64,000 nucleotides of DNA, taken from positions 1-64,000 of the forward strand of contig NZ_JAMXQV010000023.1 of NCBI RefSeq assembly GCF_024703995.1, written 5' to 3'. A program made the translations under genes and the position numbers. Shown here piece by piece: positions 40,348-48,196 of the stretch. Below the pieces are notes generated by a model. That model saw only the letters and a list, made by a program, of their open reading frames with translations, did no database searches and was not told the DNA's origin. Source of the DNA: Amycolatopsis iheyensis (GTDB lineage Bacteria > Actinomycetota > Actinomycetes > Mycobacteriales > Pseudonocardiaceae). Every line of letters starts with the position of its first letter. Position 1 is the first letter of the stretch.

Positions 40348-41397
40348 TCAGAAGTCGACCGGCGCCGGCACGGCTTCGACGGCGGCTTCCGCGTCGACCT
40401 GCGCGCCGATGCCCAGCTTCTCCTTGATGCGCTTCTCGATCTCGTTGGCGATGTCCGGGTTGTCGCGCAGGAACTTCCGCGCGTTCTCCTTGCCCTGGCC
40501 GAGCTGGTCGCCCTCGTAGGTGTACCAAGCGCCGGACTTGCGCAGGATCCCCTGGTCGACACCCATGTCGATGAGCGAACCCTCGCGGGAGACGCCGACG
40601 CCGTACAGGATGTCGAACTCGGCCTGCTTGAAGGGCGGGGCCATCTTGTTCTTCACGACCTTGACGCGGGTGCGGTTGCCGACCGGCTCGCCACCGTCCT
40701 TGAGCGTCTCGATGCGACGCACGTCGAGCCGGACCGACGCGTAGAACTTCAGCGCCTTACCACCGGTCGTGGTCTCCGGGGAGCCGAACATGACGCCGAT
40801 CTTCTCGCGCAGCTGGTTGATGAAGATCGCGGTGGTGCCGGAGTTGTTCATCGCACCGGTCATCTTGCGCAGCGCCTGGCTCATCAGGCGGGCCTGCAGA
40901 CCCACGTGCGAGTCACCCATCTCGCCCTCGATCTCCGCGCGCGGCACGAGCGCGGCCACGGAGTCGATGACCAGGATGTCGAGCGCGCCGGAGCGGATCA
41001 GCATGTCCGCGATCTCCAGCGCCTGCTCACCGGTGTCCGGCTGGGAGACCAGCAGCGCGTCGGTGTCGACGCCGAGCTTCTTGGCGTACTCCGGGTCCAG
41101 CGCGTGCTCCGCGTCGATGAACGCCGCGATGCCGCCGGCGCGCTGCGCGTTCGCCACCGCGTGCAGGGCGACCGTGGTCTTACCGGAGGACTCCGGGCCG
41201 TAGACCTCGATCACGCGGCCGCGGGGCAGCCCGCCGATGCCGAGGGCGACGTCGAGCGCGATCGCGCCGGTCGGGATCACGGAGACGGGCGCGCGGCCGT
41301 CCTGGCCGAGCCGCATGACCGAGCCCTTGCCGTACTGCTTGTCGATCTGCGCGAGCGCGAGCTCGAGCGCCTTGTCCTTGTCGGGTGCTGCAGGCAT
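40348..41397 (-). CDS. recA: RecA recombinase
   Basis: 349 aa. Strand-exchange ATPase and co-protease for LexA. Walker A GPESSGKT (67-74), Walker B LDILVIDSV, L1 loop EGEMGDSHVGLQARLMSQAL, L2 loop INQLREKIGVMFGSPETTTG, acidic-poor C-terminus. There is no intein, unlike M. tuberculosis RecA. GGTGG-type site before the ATG. Two damage-inducible controls lie upstream: a LexA box and a PafBC-type promoter. Confidence 0.98.
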   Translation of the reverse strand: MPAAPDKDKALELALAQIDKQYGKGSVMRLGQDGRAPVSVIPTGAIALDVALGIGGLPRGRVIEVYGPESSGKTTVALHAVANAQRAGGIAAFIDAEHALDPEYAKKLGVDTDALLVSQPDTGEQALEIADMLIRSGALDILVIDSVAALVPRAEIEGEMGDSHVGLQARLMSQALRKMTGAMNNSGTTAIFINQLREKIGVMFGSPETTTGGKALKFYASVRLDVRRIETLKDGGEPVGNRTRVKVVKNKMAPPFKQAEFDILYGVGVSREGSLIDMGVDQGILRKSGAWYTYEGDQLGQGKENARKFLRDNPDIANEIEKRIKEKLGIGAQVDAEAAVEAVPAPVDF

Positions 41398-41467
41398 GGA
41401 AGTCCACCTCGCTGGTCCGAGCCCCCATCGAGGGCCCTCTGTGTCAGTTCTTCAGCTGTCCGGTCCG

Positions 41468-41490
41468 ACGCTAGCGGCGGGGACCGACAA
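41468..41490 (-). promoter_or_regulatory. RecA-NDp (PafBC-type) promoter of recA
   Basis: TTGTCGGTC (41482-41490), eight bases, TAGCGT (41468-41473), minus strand: one mismatch from TTGTCRGTG-N8-TANNNT. Transcription starting near 41461 would give a 64-base leader. Confidence 0.85.
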
Positions 41491-41547
41491 TTCCAGGCGC
41501 GGCGCCCAATCTGTGGATCGCTGGACCCGATGTGGACAACACCTTAG

Positions 41548-41563
41548 ACGAACACTTGTTCGA
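41548..41563. promoter_or_regulatory. LexA box of recA
   Basis: ACGAAC-ACTT-GTTCGA on the plus strand, one mismatch from TCGAAC-N4-GTTCGA. A minus-strand -10-like TAAGGT (41541-41546) follows it by one base, so LexA would cover the spacer of a second recA promoter. Confidence 0.88.
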
Positions 41564-41624
41564 GGTCGGCAGCGACACACCCTTGCGCTAGGATTTTCGC
41601 CCGGCCGGGCGGGGATCGCCCAGG

Positions 41625-41819
41625 TCAGCGCCGCTCCGCCGGGACGTCGAAGGCGTCGCAGACCTCGCGCCAGATCTCCTTCGCCGGAATTCCCGCGGTC
41701 AGCGCCTGGTCGACGGTGCGCCCGCCGAGCCCGCTGAGCACGTGGTCCCTGGCCAGCACCTGGGCCCGCCCGGGGCCGAACTCCTCGGCCATCAGCCGCC
41801 GGAAAACCGTGATCCGCAT
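41625..41819 (-). CDS. DUF3046 protein (Rv2738c family)
   Basis: 64 aa small protein (MRITVFRRLMAEEFG ... GIPAKEIWREVCDAFDVP), the DUF3046 family found upstream of recA in most actinobacteria. The ATG at 41819 matches the family start. Function unknown. It lies between the recA control region and the Hsp70-like gene, 36 bases past the latter's stop. Confidence 0.9.
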   Translation of the reverse strand: MRITVFRRLMAEEFGPGRAQVLARDHVLSGLGGRTVDQALTAGIPAKEIWREVCDAFDVPAERR

Positions 41820-41855
41820 CGAGCCCACTCTAACCGGCGGGCGCGAACGGTCCGG

Positions 41856-43694
41856 CTACTCCCCGGGCTGGACGCTCGCCTCGAAGTAGTCGGCCAGCGT
41901 GCCCGGCGTGGTCGCCGCGGCCTGCTCGTTCGAATTCAGCTGGTAGATGAACCCGGCGAGCGGCCGGTCCGCCACCGTGAACACGAGCACCGCCGACGTC
42001 TTGCCCGCGGCCGACGAGTAGTGCCCCTTCAGCCCGTTGCCACCCCAGTCGGCCTCGGTGCGGTCGCCGCCCGCGGAGGCGAGCAGGCCGTCGGTGTACT
42101 GCTTGAGCGTGGCGGCGTCGCCTTGGACGTAGGTCACCTGCGTGCCCGCCCGGCCCGGCGCGGAGCAGGTCGAGGACACCCCGAGGCTTTCCGCCGGCGC
42201 CGCCGGGCCGTTGCCCATGCCCGGCTTGCAGTCGCCGGTGTCGGCGATCTTCCCGGCGAGCTGGCGCAGGCAGCCGGTGAAGCCCTTGTCGTCGGCCTGC
42301 CCCGGGGTCTGGCACTGGTCCGCGGTGTAGGTGGCGACCGAGGACGACGACGTCAGGAAGTAGGTCAGCCCGGCCGCGAGCACCACCACGACCGCGACCG
42401 CGATGCCGATGAGCAGCTTCTTCTTCCCGCCGGACTTCGGTTCGGCCTGCTCCGCGGGCGAATACGCGGGGAAGTTCGCCGGCACCGGCTGCGGGCCGCT
42501 GGGCGGGAAGTTCGAGGGCGTGTACCCCGGGTACTGCGGCGGAGGCGGCGGCGCGTACTGCGGGCGGTGCGGCGCGGTCCCCGCGGCCACCGCCCCTTCG
42601 ACGTTCTGGGTGCGTGCGCCCAGGCCGTCCCGGGCGACGTGCTGGGCGCCGAGCGCGACGGCGGTCTCCGGCTGGTCGAGGCTGCCCGGCACGACGCCGA
42701 GCTTCTCCGCGATCATCGCGCCGACCAGCGGCAGCCGGCTCGACCCGCCGACGAGGTAGATGCCGGCGAGGCGATCCGGGGTCAGCCCGGACGAGCGCAG
42801 CGTCCGCGAAAGCAGCTCGACACTACGCAGCATGGCCGGCCGGACCAGGCCTTCCAGCTCGCCGCGCGTGACGAGGACGTCCTTGAACGGCTCCGGCATC
42901 GGCACCTCGGTCTGCGGGTGCCGCGACAGCGCCTCCTTGGCCGCCTTGACGTCTTCCTGCAGCGCGCGCCGGGTGCGCCGGTCGGCGGTCGACTCGGGAC
43001 GCAGCAGCCGCTGCCAGCGCTGCGGGTCGGAGTGCGAGACCTCGCGCCCGACGTGCACCATCAGCGCCTGGTCGACGTCGAGGCCGCCGAGGTCGGGCAG
43101 GCCGTCTTCGGCGAGCACGGTGAAGCCGTTCTGCGTGGCCCCGACGACGGCGACGTCGAAGGTGCCCGCGCCGAGGTCGTAGACCGCGAGCGCCTGGCCC
43201 GGCGCGAGGGACTTGCCGGGGAACGACGCGAAGTGCGCGGCCGCGGCGACGGGCTCGGGCACCAGCAGGATGTTCTGGCCCATCCCGGCGAGCCGGGCGG
43301 CGGACATCAGGACGTTGCGGCGGGTCTGCCCCCACTGCGCGGGGTGGGTCAGCCGGACCTCGTCGGGCTGCTCGCCGCCGAGCTGGCGGGAGGTCTCTTC
43401 GAGCACGCGGCGCAGGATGGCGGCCAGCGCGTCGGTCACCGGGACGACGTCGGTGCCGAGCAGCAGGGTCTGCTCGTCGATGCGGCGCTTGGGGTTCGGC
43501 TCGAAGCGCGTCGGGTCGAGGCGCGCACGGCGCTCGGCGTCGCGGCCGACCATGATCGTGCCCTCTTCGGTGGCGAACACCGCCGAGGGCATGTTGGCCG
43601 AGCCGTCCACCTCGACGACCCGGGGCGGCCTGCCGTGCGCCGACAGGACGGCGACGGTGTTGGACGTCCCGAGGTCCACCGACAGGATCCGCAC
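41856..43694 (-). CDS. Membrane-anchored Hsp70-like protein
   Basis: 612 aa. Actin/Hsp70 ATPase domain (residues 1-about 365) with phosphate loops VDLGTSNTVAVL and VYDLGAGTFDVAV and the adenosine motif LVGGSSRLPLVGAM. A Pro/Tyr-rich linker (about 370-415) follows, then one membrane helix (about 422-447, GKKKLLIGIAVAVVVVLAAG), and an extracellular domain of 165 residues with four Cys (two likely disulfides). No substrate-binding domain of DnaK is present. The GTG at 43694 has GGGGAG upstream. Family members are common in actinomycetes; the role is unknown, and coupling a cytoplasmic ATPase to an outside sensor is an inference. Confidence 0.88.
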   Translation of the reverse strand: MRILSVDLGTSNTVAVLSAHGRPPRVVEVDGSANMPSAVFATEEGTIMVGRDAERRARLDPTRFEPNPKRRIDEQTLLLGTDVVPVTDALAAILRRVLEETSRQLGGEQPDEVRLTHPAQWGQTRRNVLMSAARLAGMGQNILLVPEPVAAAAHFASFPGKSLAPGQALAVYDLGAGTFDVAVVGATQNGFTVLAEDGLPDLGGLDVDQALMVHVGREVSHSDPQRWQRLLRPESTADRRTRRALQEDVKAAKEALSRHPQTEVPMPEPFKDVLVTRGELEGLVRPAMLRSVELLSRTLRSSGLTPDRLAGIYLVGGSSRLPLVGAMIAEKLGVVPGSLDQPETAVALGAQHVARDGLGARTQNVEGAVAAGTAPHRPQYAPPPPPQYPGYTPSNFPPSGPQPVPANFPAYSPAEQAEPKSGGKKKLLIGIAVAVVVVLAAGLTYFLTSSSSVATYTADQCQTPGQADDKGFTGCLRQLAGKIADTGDCKPGMGNGPAAPAESLGVSSTCSAPGRAGTQVTYVQGDAATLKQYTDGLLASAGGDRTEADWGGNGLKGHYSSAAGKTSAVLVFTVADRPLAGFIYQLNSNEQAAATTPGTLADYFEASVQPGE

Positions 43695-43792
43695 AGCACT
43701 CCCCTTCACGAAACCACGCCTTGACGGCGCTCGCGGTGATGCTGCCATGCGCGCGGTCACCGTGCGTGCGGACCCGCGAAAGTCGCCGCTCC

Positions 43793-43822
43793 TTGACGGA
43801 GAGGTCGATCACGGTGCACGAT
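43793..43822 (+). promoter_or_regulatory. Possible promoter of the sugar-acid operon
   Basis: TTGACG (43793-43798), 18 bases, CACGAT (43817-43822). Downstream, TTGC and GCAA copies around 43840-43858 may be the DeoR operator. Confidence 0.4.
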
Positions 43823-43874
43823 AGTTGCGCGGTTCGGTCAATCGAGTTGCACACACTGCGCAAAGGAGCGGGTG

Positions 43875-45125
43875 ATGCCGAAGCTGCTCGTCCTCGGCGA
43901 CGACCTGACCGGCAGCAACGCGACCGGGGCGCTGTATGCCCGCTTCGGGCTGCGCGCGGTGTCCGTCAACGCGCCCGTGGCGCCGGACGCGCCCTGTTTC
44001 CGCGCGGAGAGCGGGATCGACGCTCTCGTGGTGAACCTGGGTACCCGGCACGCTTCGCCGTCACACGCCGCGCAGGCGGTACGGGAGGCGATCGAGCTGG
44101 CCGGGCCGGTTCAGCTCACGGTGAAGCGCGTCGACACGACGCTGCGCGGCAACGTCGGCGCGGAGACCGAGGCCGTCCTGGCCTCGGCGCCGGGCGCCCG
44201 CGCGCTGGTCGTGCCCGCCTTCCCGGACGCCGGCCGGGTCACCCTCGGCGGCCTGCACCTGGTCGACGGCGTGCCGCTGGCCGAAAGCCCCGCCGCGCGC
44301 GATCCGCTGGCGCCGGTGAAGACGTCGCGGATCCGCACCCTGCTCCAGCCCACCGACCGCGAGATCGCCGAGCTGCCGCTGGACGTCGTCGAGGAGGGCG
44401 TGGCCGCGGTCGAGGCGGCGCTGCGGTGCGCCGCCGGGATCGTCGTCTGCGACGCCACGACGAACCGCCACCTCACCACCGTCGCCAAGGCCGCGGCCCG
44501 GCTGGCGGCCGAGGACACTCGGTGGATCTCCGTGGACTCCGGGCCCTTCGGCGTCCGGCTGGCCGCCGCGCTCGGGCTCGCCCCCGGTCACGACACCGTC
44601 CCGCCGGTGCTGGCCGTGGTCGGCAGCATCACCGGGCAGACCCACGACCAGCTGCTGGAAACCGAGCTGGTGCTGGACGCGCGGTACGTCGACGTCGACG
44701 CGGAGCGGCCCGATCCGCCGGCCATCGCGGCCGCGGCCGGGAAGCTGCTCGGCTCCGGGCACCGCGTGGTCGGCATCCGGACCCGGGCACCCGCGCCGGG
44801 CGCGCCGGTCGACCCGGCGGTGGCGGCGCGGATCCCGCCCGCACTCGGCGAAGCGGCCCGGCTCGTGCTCGCCACGCACCGGATCGGCGGGCTCTACGCC
44901 ACCGGCGGCGACATCGCCGTCGAGGTCACCAGGGCCCTCGGGGCCGAGGGCTTCGAGATCGACACCGAAGTACTGCCCCTGGCGGTCGCCGGGCGGCTGA
45001 CCGGCGGCCCGCACACCAGGCTGCCCTTCGCCACGAAGGGCGGGCTGATCGGCGGCCGGGACGCCGCCGTCGCCTGCCTGGAACACCTGAACCACGTCCT
45101 GGCCACCGGAAGGAAGAACCCGTGA
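43875..45125 (+). CDS. Four-carbon acid sugar kinase (OtnK/DtnK family)
   Basis: 416 aa DUF1537-type kinase. N-terminal LVLGDDLTGSNATGALYARF with the catalytic Asp pair and KRVDTTLRGNVG substrate loop; C-terminal nucleotide domain with ATGGDIAVEV and FATKGGLIGG. These enzymes phosphorylate D-threonate or D-erythronate (or related acids) at C4. AAGGAG is six bases before the ATG at 43875; a GTG at 43872 would be too close. It is coupled to the PdxA2 gene by GTGA overlap. Confidence 0.9.
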   Translation: MPKLLVLGDDLTGSNATGALYARFGLRAVSVNAPVAPDAPCFRAESGIDALVVNLGTRHASPSHAAQAVREAIELAGPVQLTVKRVDTTLRGNVGAETEAVLASAPGARALVVPAFPDAGRVTLGGLHLVDGVPLAESPAARDPLAPVKTSRIRTLLQPTDREIAELPLDVVEEGVAAVEAALRCAAGIVVCDATTNRHLTTVAKAAARLAAEDTRWISVDSGPFGVRLAAALGLAPGHDTVPPVLAVVGSITGQTHDQLLETELVLDARYVDVDAERPDPPAIAAAAGKLLGSGHRVVGIRTRAPAPGAPVDPAVAARIPPALGEAARLVLATHRIGGLYATGGDIAVEVTRALGAEGFEIDTEVLPLAVAGRLTGGPHTRLPFATKGGLIGGRDAAVACLEHLNHVLATGRKNP

Positions 45126-46150
45126 GCGACCTCCCCATCCTCGCCGTCACCCTCGGCGACCCCGTCGGCATCGGCCCGGAGATCACCGTCAAGACCCTGG
45201 CCGAACCGGAGTCCCTGCAGCTCGCGCGCGGCGTCGCGGTCGGCGACGTCGTGGTGCTCGACCGCGTGGTCCGGCACCTGGGCCTGAACCTGGAGGTCAA
45301 CCCGATCGCCACGGTCGCCGACGCGCGTTTCACCCCCGGCGTGATCGACGTGCTGAACCTCGGCGTGGTCACCGAAGACCTGCCGTGGGGCGAGGTCAAC
45401 GCGACCGCGGGCGCCGCGGCGGTGGGGGCGATCGAGGTGGCGACCCGGCTCGCGCTGGCCGGCGAGGTCGACGCGGTCGTCACCGCGCCGATCAACAAAG
45501 AGGCGATCTGGGCGGCGGGCTCGCAGCACCTCGGGCACACCGAGATGCTCGGCGAGCTGACCGGGTCGACCCGGTTCAACACGATGTTCTGGGTGTCCGG
45601 GCTGAAGATCTTCTTCGCCACCCGGCACCTTTCGCTGCGCGAAGCGATCAACCAGATCACCAGGGAGAACATCGAACACGCGATCCGCGAGGCGTACACC
45701 GCGCTCGAGGTGTTCGGCACGGAGAAACCGAGACTGGCCGTGGCGGCGCTGAACCCGCACGGCGGCGAGAACGGCAAGTTCGGCGACGAAGAGATCGTCG
45801 CGATCGCGCCCGCCGTGGCGGCCGCGCGGGCCGCGGGGCTCGACGTCGTCGGCCCGATCCCCGCGGATTCCGTGTTCCACCAAGGGATCCAGGGCCGCTT
45901 CGACGGTGTGCTCTCGCTCTACCACGACCAGGGGCACATCGCGTCGAAGACGTACGACTTCGACGGCACCGTCTCGGTGACCGTGGGCCTGCCGATCCTG
46001 CGCACGTCGGTCGACCACGGCACGGCGTTCGACATCGCCGGCACCGGCCGCGCCTCGCACGGCACCATGCGCGCCGCGTTCAAGGCGGCAGCGACGCTGG
46101 CGCCGTACGCGCGGAAGCTGCCCGCCATCTACCCGCCGAGCATCCGGTGA
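45122..46150 (+). CDS. pdxA2: PdxA2-type 4-phosphosugar-acid dehydrogenase
   Basis: 342 aa PdxA family NAD-dependent decarboxylating dehydrogenase. Start ILAVTLGDPVGIGPEITVKT; metal His residues in LGHTEMLGELTG, YHDQGH and the DHGTAFDIAGTG block. Beside a four-carbon acid kinase, PdxA2 converts threonate- or erythronate-4-phosphate to dihydroxyacetone phosphate, rather than making vitamin B6. GTG start overlaps the kinase stop, and the MFS start overlaps its stop. Confidence 0.9.
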   Translation: MSDLPILAVTLGDPVGIGPEITVKTLAEPESLQLARGVAVGDVVVLDRVVRHLGLNLEVNPIATVADARFTPGVIDVLNLGVVTEDLPWGEVNATAGAAAVGAIEVATRLALAGEVDAVVTAPINKEAIWAAGSQHLGHTEMLGELTGSTRFNTMFWVSGLKIFFATRHLSLREAINQITRENIEHAIREAYTALEVFGTEKPRLAVAALNPHGGENGKFGDEEIVAIAPAVAAARAAGLDVVGPIPADSVFHQGIQGRFDGVLSLYHDQGHIASKTYDFDGTVSVTVGLPILRTSVDHGTAFDIAGTGRASHGTMRAAFKAAATLAPYARKLPAIYPPSIR

Positions 46151-47424
46151 TCCCCCGCAAGCGCTGGGCGTACGTCATCCCGGTCGCGGTGGTCATGTAC
46201 ATGCTGGCCTACCTCGACCGCACGAACGTCGCGGTGATCCTGCCCTACATCGGCGACGACTTCCCGTTGTCCGCCAGCGCGAAGGGGCTGGCGAGCGGCA
46301 TCTTCTTCGTCGGCTACCTGGTGCTGCAGATCCCGGCCGCGGTGCTGGCCGCGAAGTGGAGCGCCCGCAAGACGGTGCTGATCCTGATGGTCGCGTGGGC
46401 GTTCGCGGCCGTCCTCTGCGGACTGGTGCGGAACGAAACCCAGCTGCACCTGGCCCGGCTGCTGCTCGGGCTGTTCGAGGGCGGCGTCTGGCCCGCGGTG
46501 CTGATCCTGCTGGCGTCCTGGTTCCCGCAGGCCGAACGCGCCCGCGCGAACGCGTTGTGGATGACCTGCCTGCCGATCTCGGCGATCATCATGTCGCCGC
46601 TGTCCGGGCTGATGCTCGACCACATGTCGTGGCGTTGGGTCTTTGTGATCCAGGGCCTGCCACCGTTGCTGTGGGCGATCGTCTGGTGGTTCGCGGTGGC
46701 CGACCGGCCGGCGAAGGCCCGCTGGATCTCGGCCGAAGAGCGCGAGTACCTCGAAACGACCTTGAAGGCCGAAGAAGACGCGAAGCCCGCGTTCGCGAAA
46801 CAGGGTTACCGGCAGGCGCTGGCGAACCGGCAGGTGCTGCTGCTGATCGGCATCTACTTCTTCTGGATCACCGGGTTCTACGGCTTTTCGCTGTGGCTGC
46901 CGTCAGTGGTGAAGACGATGACCGGGGGCTCGGCCACCGCGGTCGGGTTCCTGTCGGCCGTGCCGTACGTCCTCGCGCTGGCCGGGATGGTCGCGTGCGC
47001 GCACTGGTCGGACCGCACCGGCAACCGGCGGCTCGCGGTCACCGTGCCCCTGGTCGTGGCGATCGCCGGGCTGCTGCTCGGCAACCTCGTCCATTGGCCG
47101 GCCGCGGTGCAGCTCGTGCTGCTCTGCGTCGTCGCGACCGGCGTCTACATGCCGTACGGGCCGTTCTGGGCCATCCCCAGCCGGATCCTCGGCATCGAGG
47201 TCGTGGCCGTGGCGATGGGCCTGATCAACGCACTCGGCAACCTCGGCGGGTTCGCCGGGCCGTACCTGGTCGGCTGGCTCACCGACGTCACCGGCAGCGC
47301 GACGACCGGGTTCGTCGTCCTGGCCGCGTTCCTCGCGGTGGCCGCCGCGCTGGCGTTCTTCGGGCTGAAGCCGGCGGTCGTGGAAGACTCGGCGCATGTC
47401 CCAGCCGCGTCCAGGAACCCGTGA
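46147..47424 (+). CDS. MFS sugar-acid transporter (ACS family)
   Basis: 425 aa with 12 membrane segments; YVIPVAVVMYMLAYLDRTNV is the typical first helix of the anion:cation symporter family, and LLLGLFEGGVWPAVLILLAS is its fourth-helix motif. Probably the threonate/erythronate uptake system. The GTG start overlaps the pdxA2 stop (GTGA), and its 3' end overlaps the DeoR gene by 29 bases, so the four genes are one transcript. Confidence 0.9.
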   Translation: MIPRKRWAYVIPVAVVMYMLAYLDRTNVAVILPYIGDDFPLSASAKGLASGIFFVGYLVLQIPAAVLAAKWSARKTVLILMVAWAFAAVLCGLVRNETQLHLARLLLGLFEGGVWPAVLILLASWFPQAERARANALWMTCLPISAIIMSPLSGLMLDHMSWRWVFVIQGLPPLLWAIVWWFAVADRPAKARWISAEEREYLETTLKAEEDAKPAFAKQGYRQALANRQVLLLIGIYFFWITGFYGFSLWLPSVVKTMTGGSATAVGFLSAVPYVLALAGMVACAHWSDRTGNRRLAVTVPLVVAIAGLLLGNLVHWPAAVQLVLLCVVATGVYMPYGPFWAIPSRILGIEVVAVAMGLINALGNLGGFAGPYLVGWLTDVTGSATTGFVVLAAFLAVAAALAFFGLKPAVVEDSAHVPAASRNP

Positions 47425-48196
47425 CCGGCGCGCGATGCTGCTCGAAGCCGTCCGCGACGGCTCGGGCGGCATCGCGGAGCTGGCCGAGGAGTTCGGCGTC
47501 TCGGAGTCGACGATCCGCCGTGACCTCGCCTCGCTCGCCGGCGCCGGGCACGTCGTCCGCACCTACGGCGGCGCGCTCGACACCGAACGCAGCCCGCGTG
47601 AGAAGGACCGCGAAAACGCCGCGGCCAAGGACGCCATCGCCCGGCAAGCCGCCGCGGTGGTGCGCGACGGCGAGGTCGTGCTGCTCGACGCCGGCACGAC
47701 CACCGGCCGGCTCGCCCGCCACCTCGCCCACCGCGAGGGGCTGACGGTGGTCACGAACGGCGTGACCGCGATCCGCGAGCTCGCGGGCTTCGCCGGAATC
47801 GACCTGATCGTCCTCGGCGGCCGGCTGCGGCACCCCAACGAGGCCATCCTCGGCGAGACCGTGCTCGCCCAGCTGCGGCACATCTCACCCGATCGGGTGT
47901 TCCTGGGCGCGGACGGCCTGGTGCCCGGCCGAGGGCTGTGCTGCCCGTCACTGGAGCAGTCGGTGGTCAAGCACGCGATGCTGCACGCGGGCGCCGAGGC
48001 GTACGTGCTGGCCGACCGCTCCAAGCTGGACCAGGCCCCTTTTTCCTACTGGACGCCGCTCGACCGCGAGTACCGGCTGATCACCGACGAGCTGCGGGTC
48101 GACACCATCTACCCGGCGTTCGCCGACAGCGTGATCGTGGCCGGCGCTCCCGAAACTGTCGGTGGTGCCGCGCATCATGGACGACGTGGCAGGTGA
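47396..48196 (+). CDS. DeoR/GlpR-family regulator of the sugar-acid operon
   Basis: 266 aa. N-terminal helix-turn-helix (IAELAEEFGVSESTIRRDLA) and sugar-phosphate sensor domain with DAGTTTGRLARHL, LGADGL and LADRSK motifs. Effector is probably the phosphorylated sugar acid made by the kinase. It ends in a loosely conserved tail (GGAAHHGRRGR) over the putative lhr promoter. Confidence 0.92.
   Translation: MSQPRPGTRDRRAMLLEAVRDGSGGIAELAEEFGVSESTIRRDLASLAGAGHVVRTYGGALDTERSPREKDRENAAAKDAIARQAAAVVRDGEVVLLDAGTTTGRLARHLAHREGLTVVTNGVTAIRELAGFAGIDLIVLGGRLRHPNEAILGETVLAQLRHISPDRVFLGADGLVPGRGLCCPSLEQSVVKHAMLHAGAEAYVLADRSKLDQAPFSYWTPLDREYRLITDELRVDTIYPAFADSVIVAGAPETVGGAAHHGRRGR
48156..48178 (+). promoter_or_regulatory. 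Possible RecA-NDp-type promoter of lhr
   Basis: CTGTCGGTG (48156-48164), eight bases, CATCAT (48173-48178): the -35 part has one mismatch and the -10 keeps A2 and T6. A GTG lies seven bases later. It is inside the 3' end of the DeoR gene, as expected for an internal promoter. Confidence 0.5.

Noticed and set aside
40348..41397. Intein in recA
   Set aside because: The reading frame is 349 residues with continuous RecA motifs.
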